45,658 nucleotides of DNA from DATKLX01 sp035542155 (GTDB taxonomy: Bacteria > Chloroflexota > Anaerolineae > Anaerolineales > Anaerolineaceae). Where the stretch lies: contig DATKLX010000052.1 of NCBI GenBank assembly GCA_035542155.1, positions 1-45,658 of the forward strand, read 5' to 3'. The notes below the pieces were generated by a model, which did not search any database, was not told where the DNA came from, and was given only the letters and a program-made list of their open reading frames with translations. The position numbers and the translations under genes are program-made. How positions within the stretch are numbered: position 1 is the first letter of the stretch; every line of letters starts with the position of its first letter. This document shows, piece after piece, positions 31,798-39,863 of the stretch.

Positions 31798-31834
31798 CAG
31801 GTTGGGTAATGAAATCGCCCAACCTGGCTTTTTA
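31798..31834 (+). terminator. Rho-independent terminator after the ROK kinase
   Basis: CAGGTTGGG (31798-31806) and CCCAACCTG (31818-31826) form a 9-bp stem with an 11-nt loop, followed by GCTTTTTATAA. It overlaps the very end of the convergent transporter gene. The 170 bp between the kinase stop and this hairpin show nothing. Confidence 0.75.
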
Positions 31835-33673
31835 TAAGCGCCAGAAGACCACCAAACTAACCAATAGCATAGCGAAGCTAATCAGAGTCAGGGGAAGGCC
31901 GACACGGAAGAAATCGCTGAAGCGGTAATTCCCGGGAGCGATCATCAGCACATTGACGGGGTGAGCCATGGGAGTGAGGAATGAGGCCGAGCAGCCAATC
32001 GCAGTGGCAATCGCCACCGCATGTGGATTGACTCCCAGGCTGATCGCCGCGCTGATAGTGATCGGCCCGGTCACAAGGGCTGCTACCTGCCCGCCCATGA
32101 CCTGGGTGAGCAAGGCGGTGAGCAGGTAAGCGCCCGCGGCGACGCCCAGGGGACTGATCGGGAAGACTGCACTGACCATCATCTCGCCGAGCAGCCTGGC
32201 GAGGCCAGTCTGGACCATCGCCAGGCTGACCGCATACATGCCGGCGATGAGGAAGATAGCCTGCCATTCGATCGACTGGTAGGCCTCTTCCATGGTCACC
32301 GCGCGCAGGAGCAGGGTGACCACCGCGGCGGCGAGCATGCACAGGTAGACCGGGGCGCCGGCAATTGAAGCAGCGATCGCCAGGCCCATCATTCCGACGG
32401 AAATTACGGCTGCCTTCTTGTCCAAAGGCTGGTCGAAGGGGTTTGGTTCGAGGACCAGGAAAGCCGGGCTGCGTTTCAACTGCTTGAATTGATCGCTCGA
32501 ACCGACCACCAATAGCGAATCGCCCATCTGGAGGGGCATCTCGCCGACGTTGGTGCGGTAGCTGCGGTTCAGGCGAAACAGGGCGACGGCGGAGAGGCCG
32601 TATCGCTTGCGGAAATCAATCTCCTTCAGGCTTTTTCCCTCCGCGCTGGAACGAGGCGCGAGGAGCACCTCGGCAAAGGCCACGCCAAGGGGGCTCAAAT
32701 GGCCGTTGTGCCGGGCTGGCTGGACGATCAGCCCGGCTGCCTGGAGTTGGTCGATTTTTTCCTTGCGGCCGACCAGGAGGAGGACATCGTTGGGAAGCAG
32801 GTGCTGGTCGGAGGGTGGCAGCGAAATCTCAACCCGCTCGCGCTGGATGGCAACCACCACAACGCCCAAATTATGGCCGATCCCGCATTCATCGAGAGAC
32901 CGGCGAACGAAGGGCGATTCAGGGGTTACTTTTGCTTCCCAGAGCCGCTCGCCGAGCTGGTAGATATCCTCAAGCTCGGTTCCGGTCAGGCGAGCCAGAG
33001 TTTGTTCATTGGAAGGGGCGCGGTCAGGCAGCAGCCGGCGGCCAAAAAGGCCGAGAAAGAGGATCCCGGTGATGGCGATCAATCCCCCGGTGGGGGTGAA
33101 ATCGAGGATATGCAGGGGAGGTTGGGGTGGGTTCGCGATGGTGAGCAGATCGCTGACAATAATGTTCGCGGTGGTAAAAAAGGTAGCGGATCCGCCCAGG
33201 AGACTGCCAAAGGCGACGGGGATCAGCAACTTGCTCGGCGGGATGCCGCTGCGCCGGGCAACCTCAATGGCTCCTGGCAGCACTAGGGCGCCGGCCGCCA
33301 GGTTATTCATAAAGAGGGATAAGAGGGCGGTGGTTGTGGCCAGCAGGGTCACCAGCAGCCCTTCGTTATTTTTTCCCAGGCGAATGAGATGGCGGGCCAG
33401 CCAGCGGGTGAGGCCGCTCTTATCCAGGCTACGGGTCAGGATAAATAGGGAAACCAGGGTGATGATTACCGGCTGGCTGAAACCGGAAATGGCCTTGATC
33501 GCATCTTTCGGACTGCCAGGTGGTCCGAGCAGGCCGAAACCCAGGGCCTGCAAGATACCTAATGAAGTGGCCATCAGCAGCGCGGCCAGATCGACACGCA
33601 GGCGGTTGGCCGCAGCCAGGGCCAGCGGGACGATGATGATGAAGAGCAGGATCAGGATCGAATCAGAGAGCAT
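31832..33673 (-). CDS. SLC13/DASS-type anion transporter with two RCK_C (TrkA_C) domains
   Basis: The 613-residue protein has an N-terminal membrane half (about 1-195, with NNLAAGALVLPGAIE, the conserved Asn-rich hairpin), two cytosolic TrkA_C/RCK_C regions (about 215-290 and 305-385; LLPNDVLLLVGRKEKIDQL and LQMGDSLLVVGSSDQFKQL), and a C-terminal membrane half (about 400-613). The second half has TGPITISAAISLGVNPHAVAIATAIGCSASFLTPMAHPVN, the counterpart of the SNT ligand motif of sodium/dicarboxylate or sulfate transporters. It is probably a sodium-coupled uptake protein for sulfate, dicarboxylates or a related anion; homologues with RCK_C domains are often named SLC13-type. It may be controlled by nucleotide or ion binding to RCK_C. 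The ATG is at 33673. Confidence 0.88.
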   Translation of the reverse strand: MLSDSILILLFIIIVPLALAAANRLRVDLAALLMATSLGILQALGFGLLGPPGSPKDAIKAISGFSQPVIITLVSLFILTRSLDKSGLTRWLARHLIRLGKNNEGLLVTLLATTTALLSLFMNNLAAGALVLPGAIEVARRSGIPPSKLLIPVAFGSLLGGSATFFTTANIIVSDLLTIANPPQPPLHILDFTPTGGLIAITGILFLGLFGRRLLPDRAPSNEQTLARLTGTELEDIYQLGERLWEAKVTPESPFVRRSLDECGIGHNLGVVVVAIQRERVEISLPPSDQHLLPNDVLLLVGRKEKIDQLQAAGLIVQPARHNGHLSPLGVAFAEVLLAPRSSAEGKSLKEIDFRKRYGLSAVALFRLNRSYRTNVGEMPLQMGDSLLVVGSSDQFKQLKRSPAFLVLEPNPFDQPLDKKAAVISVGMMGLAIAASIAGAPVYLCMLAAAVVTLLLRAVTMEEAYQSIEWQAIFLIAGMYAVSLAMVQTGLARLLGEMMVSAVFPISPLGVAAGAYLLTALLTQVMGGQVAALVTGPITISAAISLGVNPHAVAIATAIGCSASFLTPMAHPVNVLMIAPGNYRFSDFFRVGLPLTLISFAMLLVSLVVFWRL

Positions 33674-33716
33674 ACTTCTTCTCGCTTACCGGGTTTAATT
33701 CTAACATCGAGATGGC

Positions 33717-33722
33717 TATAAT
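33717..33722 (+). promoter_or_regulatory. -10 box of the pentapeptide-repeat gene
   Basis: TATAAT at 33717-33722, in the context ATGGCTATAAT, 62 bp before the ATG at 33785. No clear -35. Confidence 0.4.
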
Positions 33723-33784
33723 TAACGTGAATTCGGGTGTAAGGTAGTTCGGGGTCAATTTCGGGTTGGGAGGATACGAGCTGC

Positions 33785-34402
33785 ATGGATTTGAGCCAGA
33801 ACAACCAGCGTGAATTCGATGCCCAGGAATTCCGCGGCCTGGTCCACCCGCAAATTGACCTCAGCCAGCGGACGTTCACCGGCTGTACATTCATGCGTTG
33901 TAATTTTCGCGAGACGGTTTTCAAGGACTGCCGTTTCCGAGAATGCACCTTCAAACACTGCGACTTAAGCCTGGCGAACCTGGCCGGTTGTGTGCTCGGA
34001 AGCGTGCGTTTGGAGGATTGCAGCCTGGTGGGGGTGAACTGGATTGATGTCGCCTGGGGTCAGAGCAAACTTTTCAAGCCGTTGGAATTTTTCCGCTGCG
34101 CTCTTAACCACGCCTCTTTCTCCGGGCTGGATTTGAAAAAAATCCAGATGGTGAAATGCACCGCCCATGACGTGGATTTCAGCGATGCGGACCTGAGCCA
34201 GGCGAACTGCCGGGGAACGGATTTTGCCAACAGCCGGTTTGTTCATTCCAACCTGAGCGAAGCTGATTTTCGCGAGGCGCATCATTACGTGATAGCGCCA
34301 CATCTAAATACGTTGAAGAAGACCAGATTCAGCCTGCCAGAAGCGGAGTCCTTGTTGTATAACCTGGATATTCTTTTGGAAGAGGAACCCGTCGACGGAT
34401 AA
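33785..34402 (+). CDS. Pentapeptide-repeat protein, Qnr-like size
   Basis: The 205-residue protein is built of A/C-D/N-L/F-x-x repeats: TFTGCTFMRCNFRETVFKDC, RFRECTFKHCDLSLANLAGC, and after a break at about residues 80-100, HASFSGLDLKKIQMVKCTAH and DFSDADLSQANCRGTDFANS. Such repeats form a right-handed square beta-helix. The interrupted two-block layout, size and C-terminal helix (LPEAESLLYNLDILLE, possibly for dimerisation) resemble Qnr and other gyrase-protecting repeat proteins that mimic DNA. Function here is unproven. It has no signal peptide. The gene ends 23 bp before the URO-D family gene, so the two may share a transcript. Confidence 0.88.
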   Translation: MDLSQNNQREFDAQEFRGLVHPQIDLSQRTFTGCTFMRCNFRETVFKDCRFRECTFKHCDLSLANLAGCVLGSVRLEDCSLVGVNWIDVAWGQSKLFKPLEFFRCALNHASFSGLDLKKIQMVKCTAHDVDFSDADLSQANCRGTDFANSRFVHSNLSEADFREAHHYVIAPHLNTLKKTRFSLPEAESLLYNLDILLEEEPVDG

Positions 34403-34425
34403 GTTCAACCACTAACCGAGGTCCT

Positions 34426-35364
34426 ATGATTGATAAGCGCGATCACATGTTGAGCCTGCTGAATGGCCAGAGAAGGGCCGATGTAATTCCCGCGGCGTTC
34501 TTCCTCCATTTCGAGCCGGAGGAGCATTTCGGCCAGGCGGCAGTGGAAAAGCACCTGGAATTTTTTCGCTATACCGACATGGATTTTTCCAAGATCCAGT
34601 ATGAGCGCGTCTTCCCGAAGATTGAAAAGATCCGCCAGGCGAAGGATTGGGCGCAGATGCCGTTTTACGGCCTGGATTTTTACGAACCGCAGCTTTCCGT
34701 GGTGGAAGGGTTGGTGAAGGCACTGAAACGTGAAGCTCTGGTGATCCAGACGCTGTATTCCCCCTTTATGTGCGCCGGGCACACGGTGGGTCAGGAAACC
34801 CTCGTACGCCACATCGAAGAAGATCCGGAGGCCGTGACAAGGGGGATGCAGGTGATCACTGACAGCCTGATGGGGTTTGTCAAAGAGTGCATTCGCCTGG
34901 GGGTGGATGGGTTCTATACGTCTACACAGGGGGGCGAGGCCGGGCGTTTCAGCGACCCGGCTCTGTTTGGCCAGTGCGTCCGTCCTTACGACCTGGCCCT
35001 GATGGAAGAGATCGACCGAACCTGCATCTTCAATATCCTGCATATCTGTGATTACGTGATGCCCTATGCGGATATCGCCCAGTTCGTGGATTACCCGGGA
35101 CATGTGATCAACACCAACCTGGCGCTGACCGGTAAAACTCTGACGCCGGCAGAGGTCGAGAAAATGTTTGGAAGGCCGTTCATGGGCGGCCTTGACCGGC
35201 TGGGTGTGATCGCCAAGGGCAGCGAGGAGAAAATTCTCCATGCGGTGGACGATGCGCTGCGGATGCGCTCGGAGCGGTTTATCCTGGGGGCAGACTGCAC
35301 GGTCCCAAATGATACGCCATGGGATAACCTGCGGACGGCAATCGACCGGGCGCACGTGGTTTAG
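34426..35364 (+). CDS. URO-D superfamily protein, likely corrinoid-dependent methyltransferase type
   Basis: The 312-residue protein has a uroporphyrinogen-decarboxylase-like TIM barrel. It keeps the zinc site of the methyltransferase branch (MtaA/MtbA-like): H206-x-C208 in NILHICDYVMP and C291 in GADCTVPNDTPWDNL. True HemE lacks these cysteines. The protein is therefore more likely to move a methyl group between a corrinoid and a thiol or folate than to decarboxylate uroporphyrinogen. The methyl donor or acceptor cannot be seen, and no corrinoid-binding protein is nearby. The ATG at 34426 lies behind CCGAGGTCCT. Its 3' end overlaps the end of the convergent membrane pseudogene by 4 bp. Confidence 0.82.
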   Translation: MIDKRDHMLSLLNGQRRADVIPAAFFLHFEPEEHFGQAAVEKHLEFFRYTDMDFSKIQYERVFPKIEKIRQAKDWAQMPFYGLDFYEPQLSVVEGLVKALKREALVIQTLYSPFMCAGHTVGQETLVRHIEEDPEAVTRGMQVITDSLMGFVKECIRLGVDGFYTSTQGGEAGRFSDPALFGQCVRPYDLALMEEIDRTCIFNILHICDYVMPYADIAQFVDYPGHVINTNLALTGKTLTPAEVEKMFGRPFMGGLDRLGVIAKGSEEKILHAVDDALRMRSERFILGADCTVPNDTPWDNLRTAIDRAHVV

Positions 35365-35838
35365 AGGCACCAGTTCACAACGATGCCACCCATCAAGGTC
35401 GCCGGCCAGGGTGCGCTCCAATAGGTATTGACCTGCTGCTGGGCGAGAGCCAGTTGGGATGCGGGGACAATTTTCGAGAGGTCCGCACCGCGCAAGGCGA
35501 CCAGATTGATGAATGCGTAGAAGGTCACGGCGCCGACCAGAATTGCCTCCACGCCGCCGTGGCCGGCGCCAAGAAAGATGCCTTTGCGCCAGGACCGGGC
35601 GTCTTTGGCCCACCAGCGGTAGGCAGCGTAGCGGCTGAGCTCTTCCCACAGGCCGGCGCTTAAACCAAGGATCACCGCGTTGACCGCCAGCCGCGCTTCC
35701 GTTGGGGGAGATGGGATGATTCCCCGCTGGCCCATCCAGGTGAGCAAGCTGTTGAAGGGGATGTGGCCTACCTGCGAGAGGACGAAGGTCGTGGCGCCGA
35801 TCCACCACAGACGCCAGGACAGGTGAAAACATTTCGAG
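35361..35838 (-). pseudogene. YhfC-family intramembrane protease, truncated and fused to CcdA remnant
   Basis: The frame reads CFHLSWRLWWIGATTFVLSQ, IPFNSLLTWMGQRG, then the YhfC signatures GLWEELSRYAAYRWW (E-E-x-x-R) and GAGHGGVEAILVG (G-H-G-G-x-E), which form the putative metalloprotease site. The first membrane helix of the family is missing; its place is taken in the same frame by the last helix of a CcdA fragment. The C-terminus stops abruptly at GGIVVNWCL where family members continue by roughly 80-100 residues. Both ends are thus abnormal. The E/E/H/E residues survive, but the protein is probably non-functional. Confidence 0.7.
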
Positions 35839-36200
35839 AAGAAGATGCCGACCGCGTCGTAGAGGCTAACGCCGATTAAGAGCAGCCCTCCCACGAGGTT
35901 GACCAGGCGAGTATGTTGGGCAACCTGGCGGGTGATCCAGCGTCGAGCGGAGCCCGCCAGGAGGGAGTGCACCAGCAGCGGCAGTCCAAACCCCAGGCCG
36001 AAGAACAAAAAATCACCAGCTTGTTGAGCGCGTCTCCAACGGTAAGAGAGAGGGTGAATATGCTGACCACCAGGGCTCCCGAGCAGGGCAGGGCGAGCGG
36101 CCCATACAGCAGTCCATAGACAAAGGCGTTGGCAAATGGGTGAACAAGAAGCGGCACGTGGACTTGCGGGATACGCTTGAAGATATTGATATCGAACACG
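35839..36200 (-). pseudogene. CcdA/DsbD-type membrane reductant conduit, 3' part, frameshifted
   Basis: Two frames joined at an A6 run (36007-36012, T6 on the coding strand) give HPFANAFVYGLLYGPLALPC, SGALVVSIFTLSLTVGDALN, then LFFGLGFGLPLLVHSLLAGS and LVNLVGGLLLIGVSLYDAVG. This is the second half of the CcdA/DsbD transmembrane family, including the P-C pair that shuttles electrons to envelope thioredoxins. The first half (with the other Cys) is absent. The partner would have been a thioredoxin-like lipoprotein such as the one at 36577-37215. The shift lies in a homopolymer, so a sequencing error is possible for that lesion, but not for the missing N-terminal half. Confidence 0.8.
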
Positions 36201-36387
36201 AGGAGGATCCATACCAGGCAGCAGGTTCGGCCATCGCTGCGGGAGTTCCGGGGTTCATCATCTCCTGGGATGGGGTGCCCATCATCATTTCACCGGTTGG
36301 TCCTGGCATCACAGCATTTTCGGTTGGCTTCGCCATCATGGCGTCAGGTGTTTCCTCCATCATCATTGCGGTCGGTGTCGTTTCCAT
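36188..36387 (-). pseudogene. Remnant of a Met/Thr/Pro-rich lipoprotein linker
   Basis: Starting at an ATG at 36387, the frame reads METTPTAMMMEETPDAMMAK, then PTENAVMPGPTGEMMMGTPS and NPGTPAAMAEPAAWYGSS, after which similarity ends. Met/Thr/Pro repeats of this kind link the lipid anchor to the thioredoxin domain in Chloroflexota envelope lipoproteins. Here there is no signal peptide before it and no domain after it; the sequence merges into the CcdA fragment. It is best read as the scar of a deletion that removed a thioredoxin-like domain and half of CcdA. Confidence 0.6.
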
Positions 36388-36576
36388 TCTTTTTTAATGG
36401 TTTTGCAATCATATCTCACATGATTCCTTCAAAAGATTAAGCAGATTTTGAGACAGGATTACAAATTTCTAAATAAAAGACCTATTTTGTAAGATATCTG
36501 TAACCTTTTTTTCGCCGGGTTTTAACCTTCCACAAGTAAGATTAGAGCAAATACATTTGGGAAGGAGTGGAGGTGA

Positions 36577-37215
36577 ATGGTGAAACCGGCAAAGAACTTA
36601 TGGATCCTGAGCGTTGTGCTGCTCGCAGCCTGCGCGAGTCTGCCAGCGAGTGGATCTGTGGAAAAACCAATAGATCAAGCAACGCCGGAAATGTCCAACC
36701 AGCCGGGTTCTCCAACCCAACCGCTCACACATCCTCCTGGCGCGGACGCCAGCCAGTTTCCGGACCTGGGAGCAGCTCCTGAGCTGCAGAACAGGGTCTG
36801 GATCAACAGCGACCATCCATTGCGGCTTGCAGACCTGCGTGGAAAAGTCGTACTGCTGGAGATGTGGACCTTTGGCTGCATCAACTGCCAGCACGTTATC
36901 CCTTCCCTCAAAGATTGGTATCAAAAGTATGCGGATGAGGGACTGGTCATTATTGGCAATCACTTTCCGGAGTTTGATTACGAGCGCGATCTAAACAATG
37001 TCAAAGAAGCGGTGAAAGAAGCTGGGATTCAGTATCCGGTTGCTCAGGACAACGAAGGGAAGACGTGGTCTGCCTACAACAACCTGTACTGGCCAACCAT
37101 CTACCTGATCGATAAGACCGGGCACATCCGGTACCGGCACGTCGGCGAAGGTAACTACCAGGTTACCGAAGCGGCGATCCAGGCCCTCCTGAAGGAGACC
37201 GCGCCGGGTGCATAG
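36577..37215 (+). CDS. TlpA/redoxin-like thioredoxin-fold lipoprotein
   Basis: The 212-residue protein has a lipoprotein signal peptide with lipobox L16-A-A-C19, a Pro/Thr-rich linker (25-60) and a thioredoxin-fold domain (75-205). The active site is W-T-F-G-C101-I-N-C104, with the conserved cis-Pro region WPTIYLIDKTG. It should be a membrane-anchored thiol reductase on the outer face, for example for cytochrome c maturation or for oxidised envelope proteins. Two Cys residues in C-I-N-C fit the DipZ/TlpA-like group. A purine-rich GGAGTGGAGG lies before the ATG. msrP and msrQ follow on the same strand after 62 bp, suggesting a shared role in oxidative damage repair. Confidence 0.88.
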   Translation: MVKPAKNLWILSVVLLAACASLPASGSVEKPIDQATPEMSNQPGSPTQPLTHPPGADASQFPDLGAAPELQNRVWINSDHPLRLADLRGKVVLLEMWTFGCINCQHVIPSLKDWYQKYADEGLVIIGNHFPEFDYERDLNNVKEAVKEAGIQYPVAQDNEGKTWSAYNNLYWPTIYLIDKTGHIRYRHVGEGNYQVTEAAIQALLKETAPGA

Positions 37216-37277
37216 AACTCGATAGAATTAGAAGAATTAAGGAAGTCATTTCGTATTATAAGGGTGAAGAGGTTGAT

Positions 37278-38270
37278 ATGGCTCACGTATTGGGACATTC
37301 CAAAAAATATTCGGAACCGCCCGCATCGGAGATCACGCCAAAGCACCTGTATTACTCGCGGCGGACGTTTATGAAGCTGTTTGGGGCAGCCGGCGCGGCA
37401 GCATTCCTGGCCGCCTGCGGCGCAGCTCCGACTCCCACCGGAAATCCCACCAGCAAACCGACGGCGGTGAAGGGCATGCCTGCTCCAACCGATAGCGGAC
37501 TGAAGGACGAGTTGGGCGACCCGGCAAACACCTTCGACGACATCACCCATTTCAACAATTACTACGAGTTCTCGATGAGCAAGTCTGAGGTGGCCAACCT
37601 GGTCGAGAATTTCAAGACATCGCCATGGCAGGTGGAGGTCAGCGGGCTGGTGGAGAAACCCAGCACCTTCGCGATCGAGGATATTTTGAATCAGTTCCCT
37701 CAAGAGGAGCGGATCTACCGACTGCGCTGCGTGGAAGGCTGGTCGATGGTGATCCCCTGGACCGGCTTCCCCCTGGCGGCGCTGTTGAAAGCGGCTCAGC
37801 CGACCGGCAGCGCAAAATACGTCCGGTTCGTCTCGGCTAACAATCCCGACCAGATGCCGGGGGTGAGTTTCAATATGTTCCCCTGGCCATACCAGGAAGG
37901 GCTGCGCCTGGATGAGGCGATGAACGACCTGGCTTTCCTGGTCACAGGGCTGTATGGAAAGCCGCTCCCTGCCCAGGACGGCGCGCCGATCCGCCTGGTA
38001 GTCCCGTGGAAGTATGGCTTCAAGGGAGCCAAGTCTTTGATCAAGATCGAGCTGGTCGAGAAGCAGCCGGCCACTTTCTGGAGCACAACTGCTCCCGAGG
38101 AATACGGCTTTTACGCCAACGTCAATCCGGACGTTCCACACCCGCGCTGGTCGCAATCCAGCGAGCGGCGGATCGGTGAGCTTGGGCGGCGGAAGACGCT
38201 ATTGTTCAACGGCTACGCCGAACAGGTTGGCCAGTTGTACACGGGCATGGATTTGAAGGTTAATTACTAG
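37278..38270 (+). CDS. msrP: Protein-methionine-sulfoxide reductase catalytic subunit MsrP (YedY)
   Basis: The 330-residue molybdoenzyme reduces methionine sulfoxide in envelope proteins with electrons from MsrQ. It has a twin-arginine signal (SRRTFMKLFG, residues 28-37), the molybdopterin-domain motif RLRCVEGWSMVIPWTGFPL with the Mo-ligand C151, and downstream PWKYGFKGAKSL. The end of the signal peptide reads F-L-A-A-C47, a lipobox-like site followed by a Pro/Thr-rich linker, so the mature enzyme may be lipid-anchored. E. coli MsrP is soluble. The start follows AGGGTGAAGAGG. The gene lies between the redoxin lipoprotein and msrQ. Confidence 0.93.
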   Translation: MAHVLGHSKKYSEPPASEITPKHLYYSRRTFMKLFGAAGAAAFLAACGAAPTPTGNPTSKPTAVKGMPAPTDSGLKDELGDPANTFDDITHFNNYYEFSMSKSEVANLVENFKTSPWQVEVSGLVEKPSTFAIEDILNQFPQEERIYRLRCVEGWSMVIPWTGFPLAALLKAAQPTGSAKYVRFVSANNPDQMPGVSFNMFPWPYQEGLRLDEAMNDLAFLVTGLYGKPLPAQDGAPIRLVVPWKYGFKGAKSLIKIELVEKQPATFWSTTAPEEYGFYANVNPDVPHPRWSQSSERRIGELGRRKTLLFNGYAEQVGQLYTGMDLKVNY

Positions 38271-38312
38271 GCGAAGGTCTGCATGAGGAACCTCGTTTGT
38301 ATTGGATAGTAT

Positions 38313-39050
38313 ATGGTTCAAAAACGGTTTGCACTCATCCTGCGCATTGCGACGCACATAGGCTCTCTGGTCCCGTTGATGGTGCTGATCTGGGATTACC
38401 AGACCCACAACCTGACGGTCAACCCGATCCAGGCTGCCGAACAGCGAACCGGCGACATCGCCATCCTGCTCCTGACCCTCTGCCTGGCCTGCACTCCCCT
38501 GGCAACTCTTACAGGTTTTTCGCACCTGACTCAGCGGAGGAAAGCCCTGGGGCTGTACGCGTTTTTCTATGCCAGCCTGCACCTGTTCATCTTCAGTGTG
38601 ATCGATTTTGGCCTGGACTGGGAGTTCCTGATCCCAACGGTGACGGAAAAGCCATACATCATCCTTGGTTTAACAGCCTTTGTGTTGTTGATCCCCCTGG
38701 CGGTGACCTCTTTCCGCTGGTTTATGAAAAAGATGGGTAAGAACTGGCGGCGGCTGCACGCGCTGATCTATCCGGCGGCAGTGCTGGTGTTGGTCCATTT
38801 TGCCTTGCAGATCAAGGGTGATTTTCTGCGTCAGAGCGGGGACGTGAGCCGGCCGTTGGCCTACGTGATTGTTCTGACGCTGCTATTCGTGCTGCGGATC
38901 CCGACGGTACGGCGAAGGGTGAGCCGCTGGCGCCAGTTCTTGAAAAGTACGGGTATCCCGGTCCGGCGCCCTGCTTCAGGAAGAGCCTATTCCAGGGGGA
39001 CAACGCCGGCGGAGAGCCAGGCTCAAGACCCATCCATCCAGCCGGATTAA
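38313..39050 (+). CDS. msrQ: Heme-binding membrane subunit MsrQ (YedZ)
   Basis: The 245-residue protein has six predicted membrane helices. Histidines in the helices (H15 in RIATHIGSLVPL, the ASLHLFIF segment, RRLHALIYPAAVLVLVHFALQ) supply heme ligands as in YedZ/ferric-reductase-like proteins. It passes electrons from a cytoplasmic flavin or quinol to MsrP. The C-terminal tail (about 215-245) is basic and variable. It starts 42 bp after msrP, and a terminator overlaps its stop codon, so msrQ is the last gene of the redox operon. The two-component genes that follow are therefore a separate unit. Confidence 0.92.
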   Translation: MVQKRFALILRIATHIGSLVPLMVLIWDYQTHNLTVNPIQAAEQRTGDIAILLLTLCLACTPLATLTGFSHLTQRRKALGLYAFFYASLHLFIFSVIDFGLDWEFLIPTVTEKPYIILGLTAFVLLIPLAVTSFRWFMKKMGKNWRRLHALIYPAAVLVLVHFALQIKGDFLRQSGDVSRPLAYVIVLTLLFVLRIPTVRRRVSRWRQFLKSTGIPVRRPASGRAYSRGTTPAESQAQDPSIQPD

Positions 39051-39069
39051 ACCGGCTGGAAATTTTTTT
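39038..39069 (+). terminator. Rho-independent terminator of the msrPQ operon
   Basis: TCCAGCCGG (39038-39046) and CCGGCTGGA (39053-39061) make a 9-bp stem with a 6-nt loop that contains part of the msrQ stop codon. The T7 tract (39063-39069) follows directly. Confidence 0.9.
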
Positions 39070-39161
39070 ACCGGAATTGGTGTAGTATAGGTGAAAAGAG
39101 AATGAACCTATGGATTAAACCGCAAACCGCCCGCAGCCTGTGGACGGAGAACCCTGGAGAG

Positions 39162-39854
39162 ATGGTGAGCGATAAACAAATCCTGGTGATCGAAGACGAA
39201 CCGAGCGTCGGTGAAGTGGTGCAACTCTACCTGCGCAGAGCGGGGTATGCCGTCAGCCTGGTGACGAATGGGACGGCGGCGCTAAAGGTTCTCGAAAAAC
39301 AAATCCCTATGCTGGTCATTCTGGATCTGATGTTGCCCGGCTCCGATGGTTGGGAAATCACCCGCTGGCTGCGCCAGCGGAGCGACGTGCCGATTATTAT
39401 CCTGACCGCGAGGAGGGAAGAGACCGAGCGGATCGCCGGGCTGGAGATGGGCGCGGACGATTACGTGGTCAAGCCGTTCAGCCCGCAGGAGCTGGTGAGC
39501 CGCGTGCGGGCGGTGATGCGCCGGGTGCGCGCCGGGGAAGCGGACACGGTCGAGCAGTCGCTGGCTTTCGATGGCCTGCAGATTGATCCGCAGACGCGGC
39601 TGGTGTCAGTCGATGGGGAGGAAAAAACACTGACGGTCAAGGAGTTTGATTTGCTCTGGCTGATGGCGCGCCACCCCCGGCAGGTTTTCACCCGCGACCA
39701 GCTTCTGGAGCGGATCTGGGGGCTGGCCGATTACATCGATCCGGGCACGGTGACGGTCCACATCCGCCGACTGCGGGAAAAAATCGAAACTGATCCCTCA
39801 AATCCACACTACCTGCAAACGGTCTGGGGGGTCGGGTATAAATTCGAACCCTGA
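39162..39854 (+). CDS. OmpR/PhoB-family response regulator
   Basis: The 230-residue protein has a receiver domain (about 5-118) with the acidic pair E11/D12, phospho-acceptor D55 in VILDLMLPGSDGW, T in IILTAR and K in YVVKPFSP. A winged-helix OmpR DNA-binding domain (about 135-230) follows, ending LEKIETDPSNPHYLQTVWGVGYKFEP-like with the usual V-W-G-x-G-Y. The ATG at 39162 is placed after CTGGAGAG and before the first conserved strand; an ATG at 39102 would add 20 residues without similarity. The cognate histidine kinase follows 9 bp downstream. The operon lies behind msrPQ, so envelope oxidation or damage may be the signal. Confidence 0.92.
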   Translation: MVSDKQILVIEDEPSVGEVVQLYLRRAGYAVSLVTNGTAALKVLEKQIPMLVILDLMLPGSDGWEITRWLRQRSDVPIIILTARREETERIAGLEMGADDYVVKPFSPQELVSRVRAVMRRVRAGEADTVEQSLAFDGLQIDPQTRLVSVDGEEKTLTVKEFDLLWLMARHPRQVFTRDQLLERIWGLADYIDPGTVTVHIRRLREKIETDPSNPHYLQTVWGVGYKFEP

Positions 39855-39863
39855 GGAGAGCAG

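Noticed and set aside
34405..35832. 475-codon open frame on the minus strand
   Set aside because: It is antisense to the URO-D family gene, with low-complexity composition rich in Arg, His and Pro.
37155..38156. 333-codon open frame on the minus strand
   Set aside because: It is antisense to msrP, which has complete family motifs.
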